Shown: positions 1 through 9,626, numbered from the stretch's first letter. The stretch: DNA of 20,088 nt from Oscillospiraceae bacterium (GCA_015069065.1 SVJI01000010.1:1-20088); one strand, 5' to 3'. Made by a program: numbers and translations. Notes: generated by a model from the letters alone, not told the origin.

Positions 1-1
1 C

Positions 2-1117
2 AAGGTTATTGACGGAGTGGCACATTTTCTTGAGCATAAGGTTTTTGAACAGCCCGACGGCAGTAACGCCTTTAATGATTTCTCAAAATACGGCGCAAAT
101 GCAAACGCTTTTACGAGCTTCGGTGTGACAAATTATCTGTTCAGTTGTACCGATTATTTTTATGAAAATCTGGAAATCCTCCTGAATTTTGTACAGACAC
201 CTTATTTCACGGAGGAAAACGTGGAGAAAGAAAAGGGAATCATAGCACAGGAAATAAGGATGTATCAGGATGACGCCGAGCAGACATGTATGTATAACTG
301 TCTCGAGGCAATGTATGAAAATCATCCTGTCAGGATAAACATTGCCGGAACAGTGGAGGAAATCATGAAAACCACTCCCGAGCTGCTTTATAAGTGCTAC
401 AACACGTTCTATCATCCGTCAAATATGGCACTTATCTGTGTTGGCGATCTGGACGAAAATAAAATCGGACAGTGTGTTGAAAAGTGCATAAAACAAAGTC
501 AGAATGTTGGCGAGATAAAGCAGGTATTCCCGTGTGAGGGAGTAAAGGCTTATAAAAGACGTATTGAGGCGAGCTTTGATGTTCCCATGCCAATGTTTAT
601 GATGGGATTTAAGGACCCCTCATTCGGTGGAAGCAGTGACGAAATTTTAAAGAGGGATGCACTTACAAACTGTATTTTGAGAACTCTTTTCGGAAGAAGC
701 AGTGCTTTCTACAAAAAGCTTTATGACACTGGAGTTATAAACAAGAGCTTTTCTGCTTTTTATGAATATGAGGAAAGCTGTGGATACGCGGCGTTCTTCG
801 GAGAAACTGAAAAAATTGAAGAGGTCGAAGCTGAAATTCTCAAAACAGTGGAGAATGCTAAGAATAACGGAATTGATGAGCATGATTTTGAACGCGCAAA
901 GAAGGTTCTTTGCGGACAATTTTTATCTGTGCTTGACAGCGTGGAAAGCTTTGGAAATGAGTATATGTTTGCATACCACAAGGGTGTCAACTTCTTTGAT
1001 TATGCTGATATATGTGCAGGGCTGACCGTGGAAGATGCTGCCTCGCGCATAAAGGAATTATTTAATGAGGAGCAGTGCAGTACCTCTGTGGTTCTGCCTA
1101 AAAAAGACAATGAATAA
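2..1117 (+). CDS. M16 family zinc metallopeptidase (YmfH-like), 5' end outside window
   Basis: This is the C-terminal part of an insulinase/pitrilysin-type (M16) peptidase. The reading frame is open to the left edge, where it reads K-V-I-D-G-V before the zinc motif, so the GTG at 17 is an internal valine codon and not a start. The inverted zinc motif H-F-L-E-H is visible at residues 3-7, counting from the codon at 17. The third ligand is probably the Glu of A-Q-E-I-R-M-Y at residue 79. All catalytic residues are present, so this looks like the active member of the YmfF/YmfH pair common in Firmicutes; an inactive partner would be expected just upstream. The last 8 nt overlap lgt, which implies translational coupling. 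The substrate is unknown. The family is sure; the exact subfamily is inferred. Confidence 0.9.
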   Translation, partial: KVIDGVAHFLEHKVFEQPDGSNAFNDFSKYGANANAFTSFGVTNYLFSCTDYFYENLEILLNFVQTPYFTEENVEKEKGIIAQEIRMYQDDAEQTCMYNCLEAMYENHPVRINIAGTVEEIMKTTPELLYKCYNTFYHPSNMALICVGDLDENKIGQCVEKCIKQSQNVGEIKQVFPCEGVKAYKRRIEASFDVPMPMFMMGFKDPSFGGSSDEILKRDALTNCILRTLFGRSSAFYKKLYDTGVINKSFSAFYEYEESCGYAAFFGETEKIEEVEAEILKTVENAKNNGIDEHDFERAKKVLCGQFLSVLDSVESFGNEYMFAYHKGVNFFDYADICAGLTVEDAASRIKELFNEEQCSTSVVLPKKDNE

Positions 1118-1913
1118 TATAGCTTTTCCCTTGCTCGGTCTGAGCTTTGATATTGATCCGGTGGCAGTTAAGCTCCCGTTTTTGGGAGGCATACGTTGGT
1201 ATGGAGTAATAATTGCCGTCGGTATTATTGCGGCAGTGCTTTACTGTAGCCTTGTTGCAAAACGTGAAAATGAAAATCCTGAAGTGATTACCGATACCCT
1301 GCTTTATGCATTACCGGTATCGGTGCTTTGCGCCCGTACATATTATGTGGTTTTTTCGTGGGACAGCTACCGCAATAATTTTTGGGATGTTTTTAAAATA
1401 TGGGAGGGCGGAATTGCAATTTACGGTGCCGTAATCGGTGCAGTAATAAGTGCCTGGATATATTTTAAAGTTAAGAAGCTCAATGTCTTGAAAATGTTTG
1501 ATATCTGCTGTATGGGACTTTTGATAGGGCAGATAATCGGCAGATGGGGTAATTTTGTCAATGCAGAGGCGTACGGCGGATACTGCGGTTATTTCTGGGG
1601 AATGAGTATAAACGGCGGAGAATGTGTACACCCCACGTTTTTATATGAATCACTGTGGAATTTACTTGGATTTGTAATTCTTATCCATCTGCACAAAAAA
1701 CGGCCGTTCTATGGATATACCTTTTTCTGTTACCTGTCGTGGTACGGAGTGGGACGATTTTTCATAGAGGGGCTTCGCAGTGACAGTCTTTACCTAGGTG
1801 GCATGAGAGTTTCGCAGTTGGTCGCTCTGTTTTGTGTGATAACAGGGGTGTGTGCGCTTAACATTCTTTCCCAAAGGCATATTGCACAAAAACAAGGAAG
1901 CGTAGTCGATTGA
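1110..1913 (+). CDS. lgt: Prolipoprotein diacylglyceryl transferase
   Basis: Lgt transfers diacylglycerol from phosphatidylglycerol to the lipobox cysteine of prolipoproteins in the cytoplasmic membrane. The Lgt signature G-R-W-G-N-F-V-N-A-E-A-Y-G starts at residue 144. The protein is strongly hydrophobic with about seven predicted membrane segments, and its 267 aa is normal for the family. I start it at the ATG at 1110, which overlaps the peptidase stop by 8 nt, giving an N-terminus of M-N-N-I-A-F. The frame also extends to an upstream GTG/ATG-type codon at 1065, but that would add 15 residues buried in the peptidase gene. A likely substrate, a BIG2 lipoprotein, lies at 10055 in the same window. 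No clear terminator follows the gene; the next promoter begins at 1949. Confidence 0.95.
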   Translation: MNNIAFPLLGLSFDIDPVAVKLPFLGGIRWYGVIIAVGIIAAVLYCSLVAKRENENPEVITDTLLYALPVSVLCARTYYVVFSWDSYRNNFWDVFKIWEGGIAIYGAVIGAVISAWIYFKVKKLNVLKMFDICCMGLLIGQIIGRWGNFVNAEAYGGYCGYFWGMSINGGECVHPTFLYESLWNLLGFVILIHLHKKRPFYGYTFFCYLSWYGVGRFFIEGLRSDSLYLGGMRVSQLVALFCVITGVCALNILSQRHIAQKQGSVVD

Positions 1914-1948
1914 TTCCACAAATTGCATAATTTAAGAGTATTAACCTA

Positions 1949-1977
1949 TTGACTTATTATATGTTTCCATGTAAAAT
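1949..1977 (+). promoter_or_regulatory. Sigma-A promoter of the SLH protein gene
   Basis: TTGACT at 1949-1954 and TAAAAT at 1972-1977 are separated by exactly 17 nt. The predicted transcription start is near 1984. The ribosome binding site AAAGGAGA lies shortly before the ATG at 2023, so the leader is only about 40 nt. Confidence 0.75.
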
Positions 1978-2022
1978 ATAGTCATAACTCGTATAAAAAT
2001 CAAAGTACAAAGGAGAGATAGT

Positions 2023-4803
2023 ATGAGAAGTTTAAAGAGAATTGTCACTTTAATGCTTGCTTTTGTGATGGCAGTTACCTGTGTTGGAATAACTGCACTT
2101 GCAGAGAGCAGCTTCAGTGATATTACAGACCAGCGTGTGGCAGAGGCCGTGGATAAGCTTGTAGGCTTTGGCATCATCACAGGCTATGAGGACGGTACAT
2201 TTAAGCCTGATAATCAGATTACAAGAGCTGAGTTCGCAGCTATTGTAACAAGGTATAAGGGAATTGCGGATAACCTTGCCGCAGACGCTGTTACGGGCTT
2301 TGCAGACCTTGACAATGACTCTTCACGTGCGTGGGCACGTCCCTATGTAAAGGCTGCAGTTGATGCGAAAATCATTAACGGATTTGATGACGGCACATTC
2401 AGAGCAGGAGAGCCTGTTACATATGAGCAGGCTGTAAAAATGCTTGTTTGTGCAGCAGGCTACGAGATTGTCGCACAGAGCGAGTATAATAAGGCTATCG
2501 CAACAAATCCCAGTGCAACTTGGTCTGTAGGATATATCAATGCAGCTAACAAGCACGGTATAACAAAGGGTGTAGTCACAGCGAAGATTACAGAGCCTGC
2601 TGTGCGTGGTGTTGTTGCAGTGCTTACAAGTAATACTCTTGATGTTCCTGAGCTTAAGGAAAACGAGGATGGTACGGTTGAAAAGGTTGATCCAGAGGAA
2701 GAAACCAATCAGAATATAGAGGAAATCAAAGGCGTTGTGTCAGGAACTTACTATACAGGTCTTGATGCTGCAACAGTTGATATCAGTCAGGCTGAGATTA
2801 TGATTGGAATAGGCGAGGATAAGGAAACCTATGAGCTTTCAGATTCCCTGAAAAAATCAATTGATTTTGAAGACCTTATCGGTAAGAACGTAGTTGCATA
2901 TTACGATACCATTGATCGTCAGGTTACACAGATAAACCCCAGAAACAATAAAAGCACTGTTATCAAAGAGCAGGATATTATCAACATAAACGGTGATACA
3001 GTGAAGTTCTACAACGAAGACGGACGCAGTGATTCTGTTTCGCTTTCTGGATATACAAAGATTTATAACGGAAAGTATCTTCCAAATGACCATTCAATAA
3101 TTAAGAATCTTGGAGCAAACTTCAGGAACGGTCAGATTGAGCTTGTTGAGGGCGGCGGACAGAAAGTTGCCAAGATTACAAGCTATGAAGTGTTTGTTGT
3201 ACAGAGCAAAACCTTTAACGATAATGAAGAAATAGTTTATTTTAAGGATGGAAAGACCTACAACGGAAACGCATATTATGATTTTCCCGCGGCAACTTCT
3301 TCAAAGCCCGAGATATATTATAACGGAGCAAAGAAAGAGCTTTCAGCAAATCTGTTTGCCGAATGGACTGTAATTAACCTTCTTGAATCTCCCAGTGTTG
3401 ATGGCAACAAAGTTAACAGAATGTATATTACAAGCGGAGCAAAAACAGGTAAAATTACCGAGGGTAATACTGACGGAAGAGTGGTTGTAATGGATGATAA
3501 GGAAATTTATCTGACATATGACTATTCAGTAAATCCGGACAGAGTTACAGAATTTGAGCTTAACTCTACCTATACCTATTATCTTGACTACACAGGTCAG
3601 ATTGCGGCAGTTAATAAAAAGGCTGCTACAACAAGCACTAAATATGACTATGGATATATAACAGGTGCAGATGATGAACAGGTAGGTATTATCCTGAAGA
3701 GTGGTACACATACTACAGTTGCAATGAAGAAGAGTGTAAAGGTTGACGGTGTAAACACTGATAGAGATGATGTATTGGCAAAGCTTGAAGCTTCTGCAGG
3801 CTTTATTGGAAGTACAGGATGCTATCAGCCTGTAAAGTACAATATTACTAACGATGAACTTATAGCTATCGACACTGTTGCAAATTCAGAAGGAGAAATA
3901 GCAACTGAAGCGGGAACAAACAGTGATGATACTTTTGTCTACAATGCTTCTGATGATAGCGTTGTAGCTAAGACAGGTCAGGTTACTATAGATGGAACAT
4001 TGTACAATTTTTCAGGTGAAACAACTGTTATTTATGTGCCTGAAACAAAGAGTTCGACAGCTGATTATTCTGTTATGAAACCCTCTACAGCATTTGCAGT
4101 GGGAACTGAAAGAAAAATTGAAGTGTTTGGTGCAGATCCTGCCGAGCGTACTAAGACAGCGACCTTAGTGCTGATGTATGGTACAGATCCGGCATATGAC
4201 TTTACTGCGGCAACACCTTATATGGTTGTAACAAGGCTGATTAGAGACGGAGAAGAAATCGAAGGATATACAGAGAGCTCTCCGACAACTAAAACTGCTA
4301 TTCCTGTTTCTGAGGAAAAATTTAAAACACCCAACGCAGATTGTGTAAGTGTAAGTTCAGTAGATAAGGGTGACATAATTCGCTACATCAAAAATGGAAA
4401 CGACATTATTGCTATTGAAATGATATATGATGCATCTGAAGATGGCAAACTTAGCAAAGATGGAAACGATATGAAATTTGATTCAACTGTCGGTTCAGGC
4501 GAATTGCATATAAAGTATGCTGAAGCGTTTGATATGCCTGATGGCCAAAACAAGATTAGCGTAACTCAAAATATGGGAGCAGGATTTACAGATGCAGAAA
4601 AGCAGGAAGAGGGTAAGTTCTTCACATATTCAACGAGTTCTACAACCACTGTTTACAGAATTTCAAGCGGAGATGTAGTTGCTGAAAAGGTTTTCGAGAA
4701 CATAAGCATAAGAGCAGAATCTCCCAGCGAAGTAATTATGGTTACAAGAAGTGTAACTTCAACTTCCTCACCTGCAGCAAAGATAATTTACATTGTAAAA
4801 TAA
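2023..4803 (+). CDS. S-layer homology (SLH) domain exported protein
   Basis: This is a 926-aa exported protein. A classic signal peptide covers residues 1-27 (charged start, hydrophobic core, cleavage after A-L-A). SLH repeat 1 spans about residues 30-75 (G-Y-E-D-G-T-F-K-P, I-T-R-A-E) and SLH repeat 2 about 93-145 (G-F-D-D-G-T-F, V-T-Y-E-Q). A degenerate third repeat spans about 165-205, so there is a full three-repeat cell-wall anchoring unit. SLH domains generally bind pyruvylated secondary wall polysaccharide. The remaining 700 or so residues are Thr/Ser/Asp/Lys-rich, look beta-strand rich and match no family I recognise; I see no catalytic motif. The protein could be a structural S-layer or envelope protein. 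It is monocistronic, with its own promoter and a strong terminator. The TRAE motif is intact only in repeat 1. Confidence 0.88.
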   Translation: MRSLKRIVTLMLAFVMAVTCVGITALAESSFSDITDQRVAEAVDKLVGFGIITGYEDGTFKPDNQITRAEFAAIVTRYKGIADNLAADAVTGFADLDNDSSRAWARPYVKAAVDAKIINGFDDGTFRAGEPVTYEQAVKMLVCAAGYEIVAQSEYNKAIATNPSATWSVGYINAANKHGITKGVVTAKITEPAVRGVVAVLTSNTLDVPELKENEDGTVEKVDPEEETNQNIEEIKGVVSGTYYTGLDAATVDISQAEIMIGIGEDKETYELSDSLKKSIDFEDLIGKNVVAYYDTIDRQVTQINPRNNKSTVIKEQDIININGDTVKFYNEDGRSDSVSLSGYTKIYNGKYLPNDHSIIKNLGANFRNGQIELVEGGGQKVAKITSYEVFVVQSKTFNDNEEIVYFKDGKTYNGNAYYDFPAATSSKPEIYYNGAKKELSANLFAEWTVINLLESPSVDGNKVNRMYITSGAKTGKITEGNTDGRVVVMDDKEIYLTYDYSVNPDRVTEFELNSTYTYYLDYTGQIAAVNKKAATTSTKYDYGYITGADDEQVGIILKSGTHTTVAMKKSVKVDGVNTDRDDVLAKLEASAGFIGSTGCYQPVKYNITNDELIAIDTVANSEGEIATEAGTNSDDTFVYNASDDSVVAKTGQVTIDGTLYNFSGETTVIYVPETKSSTADYSVMKPSTAFAVGTERKIEVFGADPAERTKTATLVLMYGTDPAYDFTAATPYMVVTRLIRDGEEIEGYTESSPTTKTAIPVSEEKFKTPNADCVSVSSVDKGDIIRYIKNGNDIIAIEMIYDASEDGKLSKDGNDMKFDSTVGSGELHIKYAEAFDMPDGQNKISVTQNMGAGFTDAEKQEEGKFFTYSTSSTTTVYRISSGDVVAEKVFENISIRAESPSEVIMVTRSVTSTSSPAAKIIYIVK

Positions 4804-4821
4804 GAAGTTGACTAATTTTTT

Positions 4822-4861
4822 CAAGGTAAAGAGCAAAAGCTCTTTACCTTGATTTTTTTTT
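4822..4861 (+). terminator. Intrinsic terminator after the SLH gene
   Basis: A perfect 13-bp stem (4822-4834 with 4839-4851) has a 4-nt AAAA loop and is followed by an A and nine T residues. It separates the SLH gene from ispG. Its 3' arm also contains TTTACC at 4843-4848, 17 nt before an extended -10 (TGG then TAAAAT at 4866-4871), so a weak ispG promoter may be embedded in and just after the terminator. Confidence 0.92.
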
Positions 4862-4901
4862 GTGGTAAAATAAATGTATTGAGTGTGAAAAGGTGATATA
4901 G

Positions 4902-5948
4902 ATGCAAAGACGTATTTCAAGACAAATAAATGTCGGGGGTGTACTTATCGGCGGCGGTGCTGAGGTAAGTGTGCAGTCAATGTGCAATACAGATACACAT
5001 GACATTAGCGCAACGGTAGAGCAGATAAATGCCCTTAAAGATGCAGGGTGTGATATAGTCAGGCTTGCTGTTCCTGACAAAAGTGCGGCAGAGTGCTTTT
5101 GTGAGATAAGAAAGCAGGTGGATATTCCCCTTGTAGCGGATATCCATTTTGACTATCGCCTTGCGATAGAGTGTGCAAGGGGCGGCGCAGACAAAATCCG
5201 TATCAACCCCGGAAATATCGGTGCGCCTGAGCGTGTGAAAGCAGTGGCAGAGGAATGTGGAGCGAGGAATATTCCTATAAGGATAGGGGTAAATGGCGGC
5301 TCCCTCGAAAAAGAAATTCTGGAAAAATATAAATCACCTGTCCCCGATGCTCTTTGTGAAAGTGCACTTGGGCATATAAAGCTACTTGAGGATTGCGGTT
5401 TTTATGATATCGCCCTTTCTATTAAATCAAGTAATGTTTTGTCAACCGTACAGGCATACAGAAAAATTGCAGATATGATAGACTATCCCCTGCATATTGG
5501 AGTAACCGAGGCAGGTACCGAGTACGGCGGCGTTGTAAAAAACAGTATTGGCATAGGCGCGCTGCTTCTTGACGGAATTGGTGATACTCTGCGTGTTTCA
5601 CTGACCGCACCGCCTGTACGCGAGGTTACAGCGGGTATAGAAATATTAAAATCACTTGGTATGAGGGATGGCGTCCGCTTTGTCAGCTGTCCCACCTGCG
5701 GCAGGTGCAGGGTTGATATGATTCCTGTTGCAAATGAGATTAACATGCGGCTCTCTGCGGTCAATAAAAACATTACTGTAGCGGTTATGGGCTGTGCTGT
5801 TAACGGCCCCGGAGAGGCCAGAGAGGCAGATATCGGCATTGCCTGCGGAGCAGGAGAGGCGCTTTTGTTTAAACACGGAAAAACCATACGCAAAATCCCT
5901 ATTGAAAAGGCGGCAGATGAACTGCTGAAAGAAATTGAGGAATTATAA
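4902..5948 (+). CDS. ispG: 4-hydroxy-3-methylbut-2-enyl diphosphate synthase (flavodoxin/ferredoxin)
   Basis: IspG (GcpE) reductively opens the cyclic diphosphate MEcPP to HMBPP, the penultimate step of the MEP isoprenoid pathway, using a [4Fe-4S] cluster. The cluster ligands are visible: C263 and C266 in C-P-T-C-G-R-C, C298 in M-G-C-A-V-N-G-P-G-E, and the conserved Glu305. These keep exactly the relative spacing of Cys270/273/305/Glu312 in the E. coli enzyme. The 348-aa length fits the short bacterial form. The start at 4902 follows AGGTGAT at 4891-4897. The stop codon overlaps the polC start by 1 nt. In many Clostridia the order is dxr-rseP-ispG-polC; here dxr and rseP are replaced upstream by the SLH gene. 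Confidence 0.96.
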   Translation: MQRRISRQINVGGVLIGGGAEVSVQSMCNTDTHDISATVEQINALKDAGCDIVRLAVPDKSAAECFCEIRKQVDIPLVADIHFDYRLAIECARGGADKIRINPGNIGAPERVKAVAEECGARNIPIRIGVNGGSLEKEILEKYKSPVPDALCESALGHIKLLEDCGFYDIALSIKSSNVLSTVQAYRKIADMIDYPLHIGVTEAGTEYGGVVKNSIGIGALLLDGIGDTLRVSLTAPPVREVTAGIEILKSLGMRDGVRFVSCPTCGRCRVDMIPVANEINMRLSAVNKNITVAVMGCAVNGPGEAREADIGIACGAGEALLFKHGKTIRKIPIEKAADELLKEIEEL

Positions 5949-8900
5949 TGGAGACGAAATATACTCTTAAAACAACATTTCCGAATATAGATTGCCCAGA
6001 GTGTTTTCAATCAGCTGAGGTTTTGAGTATTGATGCCGATGTAAAAAAACGCAGCATCAAGGTAAAGGTTTGCTTTAGTGAGGTTGTTGACCATGTGGAT
6101 GTGAAAAAATTTACAGAGCAGGTCAGGGAAAAGTATTCTCTTAACAACTTTGACATGGAGATTGGATTTAAGACTGAAAATACCTCGGAAAAGGATTGTG
6201 TAACCTACTGCATAGAACTTATTAAGGAGGAAAATCCTCTTTGGGGTGCGATTCTCGACAGTTGCGTTATAGAATGTGAAAAGGAAAAGGCTACCGTAAC
6301 ACTGCGCCACGGAAATAGGGAAATCATGGAAAACGAGGGCGCGGACAGGAGAATATGTGACCTTCTGAAGAAGAACTTTTCAGTGGAGATGGATGTGGAA
6401 TTTGCCCTTGATGAAATGGTTGTGGACACAACCTTAAAGCCCATAAGTGCACCTGAGAGGACGGCTTCTGCACCGAAGAAAATTGTATCTGTGGCAGCCG
6501 AGGGCGCATTGATGGGAAAACCCTTTACCCCGAATGATATTGTGAAAATATGTGAGGTGGACAATTATAGCGGTCAGTGCATGATATACGGCGATGTTTT
6601 CGGACTAGACTGCAGGGAAATTGCCAAAATAAAAAAGCATATTGTTTCTTTTTACATAACAGACTACACAGGTTCAATAACCTGTAAATGCTTCGTTCCC
6701 AGTGCCGCTGTGGAGGAGGTAATGGGTGCGATTAAAAAAAGCGGGACAGTTGCAGTGCGCGGAAAGGCGGAATTTGACGGCTTCTCGCACGAGCTTACCA
6801 TTATGGCGCGCGATATTATACCATACTCTTTACCAAAGGAAGAGGATACTGCAGAGGAAAAGCGTGTGGAGCTGCACGCTCATACAAAATCCTCGGCGAT
6901 GGATGCAGTTGTCAGCGCAAAGGATTTGGTAAAACAGGCAATAAAATACGGACACAAGGCCGTTGCCATAACGGATCACGGATGTGTACAGGCATTTCCG
7001 GAGGCGTTCCACACTGCTGTTACGAGGGATGGAAGCCTTATAAAAATACTCTATGGCTGCGAGGGATATCTGATAGAGGCAGGTGCGCCCCTTGTCCGTG
7101 AAACGAAGCGGTATCATATAATAATTTTTGCGCAGAATCTGACAGGACTTAAAAATCTGTATAAGCTTGTCAGTGCGTCAAACCTTGATTACTTTTACAG
7201 AAAACCCCTTATTCCCAGAGATGTGCTTGATGCGCACAGGGAGGGGCTTATATTAGGCTCTGCCTGTGAGGCAGGGGAGCTTTTCCGTGCCGTTTTAGCT
7301 GGAGAGGATGATGAAAAGCTTGAAAAAATTGCCTCCTATTACGATTATCTGGAGGTACAGCCTATAGGGAATAACGAATATCTTGTCCGTAACAATACTG
7401 TGCCCGACAGAGAGTCTCTGTGCGAGCTTAATCGTAAGGTAATAAGCCTTGCAGATAAGCTTGGAAAGCTCGTCGTGGCAACAGGTGACGTGCATTTCCT
7501 CCGTAAGCGTGACGAGATTTTCCGAAGAATATTACAGGCGGGACAGGGCTTTGCCGATGCAGATATGCAGGCACCGCTGTATTTCAGAACCACACAGGAA
7601 ATGCTTGATGAATTCAGCTATCTGCCGCCTGAAAAAGCATATGAAATTGTTGTGACAAATACAAATAAAATCGCCGACATGATTGAGGAAATTCGCCCCG
7701 TGCCAAAGGGGAATTTCCCGCCCAAAATCGAGGGAAGTGCCGAGGATATTGAACGTATTGCCCGTGAAACTGCGGAGGGCTTGTACGGAAGTCCCCTGCC
7801 CGAAATTGTGGAGGACAGACTCCAGAGGGAGCTTAAAAGTGTTATCGGTAACGGCTACGCCGACCTTTATAATATTGCAAGGCTTCTGGTTAAGCACTCG
7901 CGTGAGGAGGGGTATGTAGTTGGCTCCCGAGGAAGTGTAGGCTCTTCATTCCTTGCTTACTGCGCCCAGATTACGGAGGTTAATAGTCTGCAGCCGCATT
8001 ATCGCTGCCCAAAATGTAAAAATTCAGAGTTCGTCTTTGATGAACGCTATGACTCAGGTCACGATATGCCTGATAAAAACTGTCCTGAGTGCGGAACACC
8101 TTATGTAAAGGACGGACACAATATCCCATTTGAAACATTCCTCGGCTTCAAGGGGGATAAGCAACCTGATATCGACCTTAACTTCTCAGGTGAAAATCAG
8201 GCGAGTGCCCATAAATATACCGAGGAAATCTTTGGAGAGGGGTATGTTTTCCGTGCAGGAACAGTCAGCACCGTTGCGGAAAAAACTGCATACGGATATG
8301 TCAGAAAGTACTTTGAAGCAAAGGGTATGCATGTTCATAATGCAGAAATTGAGCGCTTGAAACAGGGTGTCATGAATGTGAAAACTACTACCGGTCAGCA
8401 CCCGGGCGGTGTCATAGTTTTGCCGAAAGGACATGACATACACGAATTTACTCCTATTCAGCACCCTGCAGAAAAGAAAGAAAGCGGTATCATAACAACC
8501 CACTTCGACTATCACAGTATTGATGAAAATTTGCTGAAGCTGGACATTCTGGGACATGATGACCCCACGATGATACGCATGCTGCAGGACCTTACAGGGG
8601 TTGACCCGACACAGGTGCCGTTGGATGATAAAAAGGTTATGAGTCTGTTCCTCAGCACTGAAGCACTCGGCGTAACGCCGGAGGACATAGGCAGTGAGAC
8701 AGGCACCTTTGCCGTGCCTGAGTTTGGAACACGCTTTGTCCGCCAGATGCTTGTGGATACAAAGCCGACCTCTCTGGGCGAGCTGGTGCGTATATCGGGA
8801 CTTTCCCACGGTACGGATGTTTGGACAAATAACGCCCAGACACTTGTTGAAAAGGGCATATGTACCCTTAGAAACGCCATATGCTGCCGTGACGATATTA

Positions 8901-9601
8901 TGATTTACCTTATGAACCGCGGACTTCCGCCCTCGCGTGCCTTTACCATTATGGAACAGGTGCGTAAGGGTAAAAAGCTTAAGCCTGAGGACGAGGTTGA
9001 AATGAGGGAGCATGATGTTCCCGAATGGTACATAGAATCCTGTAACAAGATTCAGTATATGTTTCCGCGCGCCCATGCTGCGGCATATGTTACCATGTCC
9101 TTGAGAGTTGCATACTTTAAGGTTTACTATCCCATCGCATTTTATCAGTCGTATTATACAGTGCGTGCGGACACCTTTGATTATGAAACCATGGCAACAG
9201 GCAGGGAGAATCTCCTCGTTAAAATGCGCGATTTGCAGCAGATGGAAAATCCCTCCGCGCGTGACAAGGCAACTCTTACCATTATGGAGGTTGTTAACGA
9301 GATGTATGCCCGCGGAATTGAGTTTATGCCTGTGGACATATATTTGTCCCACCCCATAAAATACCTTAATATAAACGGTAAAATTCTGCCTGCGCTTAAC
9401 AGCATTGCAGGATTGGGAGACAAGGCGGCGCAATCAATTGCCGATGCGCGTGAGCATGGTAAATTTTCCTCTATTGACGATTTTAAGCAGCGTACAAGCG
9501 TCAGCGAAACCCATATCGAACTGTTAAAAAGCTTCGGATGCTTTAAGGGAATACCCAAAAGCGCACAGGCAGATTGGTTCGATATGTTAGAGCAGGGATA
9601 A
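5948..9601 (+). CDS. polC: DNA polymerase III PolC-type, lacking the exonuclease domain
   Basis: This is the replicative polymerase of low-GC Gram-positives. The domains in order are: an N-terminal region; an OB fold at about residues 200-290; the first PHP part (V-E-L-H-A-H at 307-312, I-T-D-H at 341-344); and the second PHP part, directly joined at about 381-390. Then come the polymerase palm with catalytic Asp741 and Asp743 in P-D-I-D-L-N-F-S-G, a Cys4 zinc element (C-P-K-C ... C-P-E-C) just before it, and the fingers and C-terminal helix-hairpin-helix region. Length is 1217 aa against about 1430 for typical PolC. The DEDDh 3'-5' exonuclease normally inserted in the PHP domain, with its D-V-E-T-T-G motif, is absent, and the flanking PHP sequence joins smoothly. 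The ATG overlaps the ispG stop by 1 nt and has GAGGA upstream. There is no frameshift. Confidence 0.96.
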   Translation: METKYTLKTTFPNIDCPECFQSAEVLSIDADVKKRSIKVKVCFSEVVDHVDVKKFTEQVREKYSLNNFDMEIGFKTENTSEKDCVTYCIELIKEENPLWGAILDSCVIECEKEKATVTLRHGNREIMENEGADRRICDLLKKNFSVEMDVEFALDEMVVDTTLKPISAPERTASAPKKIVSVAAEGALMGKPFTPNDIVKICEVDNYSGQCMIYGDVFGLDCREIAKIKKHIVSFYITDYTGSITCKCFVPSAAVEEVMGAIKKSGTVAVRGKAEFDGFSHELTIMARDIIPYSLPKEEDTAEEKRVELHAHTKSSAMDAVVSAKDLVKQAIKYGHKAVAITDHGCVQAFPEAFHTAVTRDGSLIKILYGCEGYLIEAGAPLVRETKRYHIIIFAQNLTGLKNLYKLVSASNLDYFYRKPLIPRDVLDAHREGLILGSACEAGELFRAVLAGEDDEKLEKIASYYDYLEVQPIGNNEYLVRNNTVPDRESLCELNRKVISLADKLGKLVVATGDVHFLRKRDEIFRRILQAGQGFADADMQAPLYFRTTQEMLDEFSYLPPEKAYEIVVTNTNKIADMIEEIRPVPKGNFPPKIEGSAEDIERIARETAEGLYGSPLPEIVEDRLQRELKSVIGNGYADLYNIARLLVKHSREEGYVVGSRGSVGSSFLAYCAQITEVNSLQPHYRCPKCKNSEFVFDERYDSGHDMPDKNCPECGTPYVKDGHNIPFETFLGFKGDKQPDIDLNFSGENQASAHKYTEEIFGEGYVFRAGTVSTVAEKTAYGYVRKYFEAKGMHVHNAEIERLKQGVMNVKTTTGQHPGGVIVLPKGHDIHEFTPIQHPAEKKESGIITTHFDYHSIDENLLKLDILGHDDPTMIRMLQDLTGVDPTQVPLDDKKVMSLFLSTEALGVTPEDIGSETGTFAVPEFGTRFVRQMLVDTKPTSLGELVRISGLSHGTDVWTNNAQTLVEKGICTLRNAICCRDDIMIYLMNRGLPPSRAFTIMEQVRKGKKLKPEDEVEMREHDVPEWYIESCNKIQYMFPRAHAAAYVTMSLRVAYFKVYYPIAFYQSYYTVRADTFDYETMATGRENLLVKMRDLQQMENPSARDKATLTIMEVVNEMYARGIEFMPVDIYLSHPIKYLNINGKILPALNSIAGLGDKAAQSIADAREHGKFSSIDDFKQRTSVSETHIELLKSFGCFKGIPKSAQADWFDMLEQG

Positions 9602-9626
9602 AATCAAAGAACACAGTAACAAATCA

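Noticed and set aside
8186..9433. A 415-codon open frame on the minus strand inside polC
   Set aside because: It is wholly antisense to the conserved polymerase core, has no ribosome binding site or recognisable domain, and is explained by codon bias of the sense gene.
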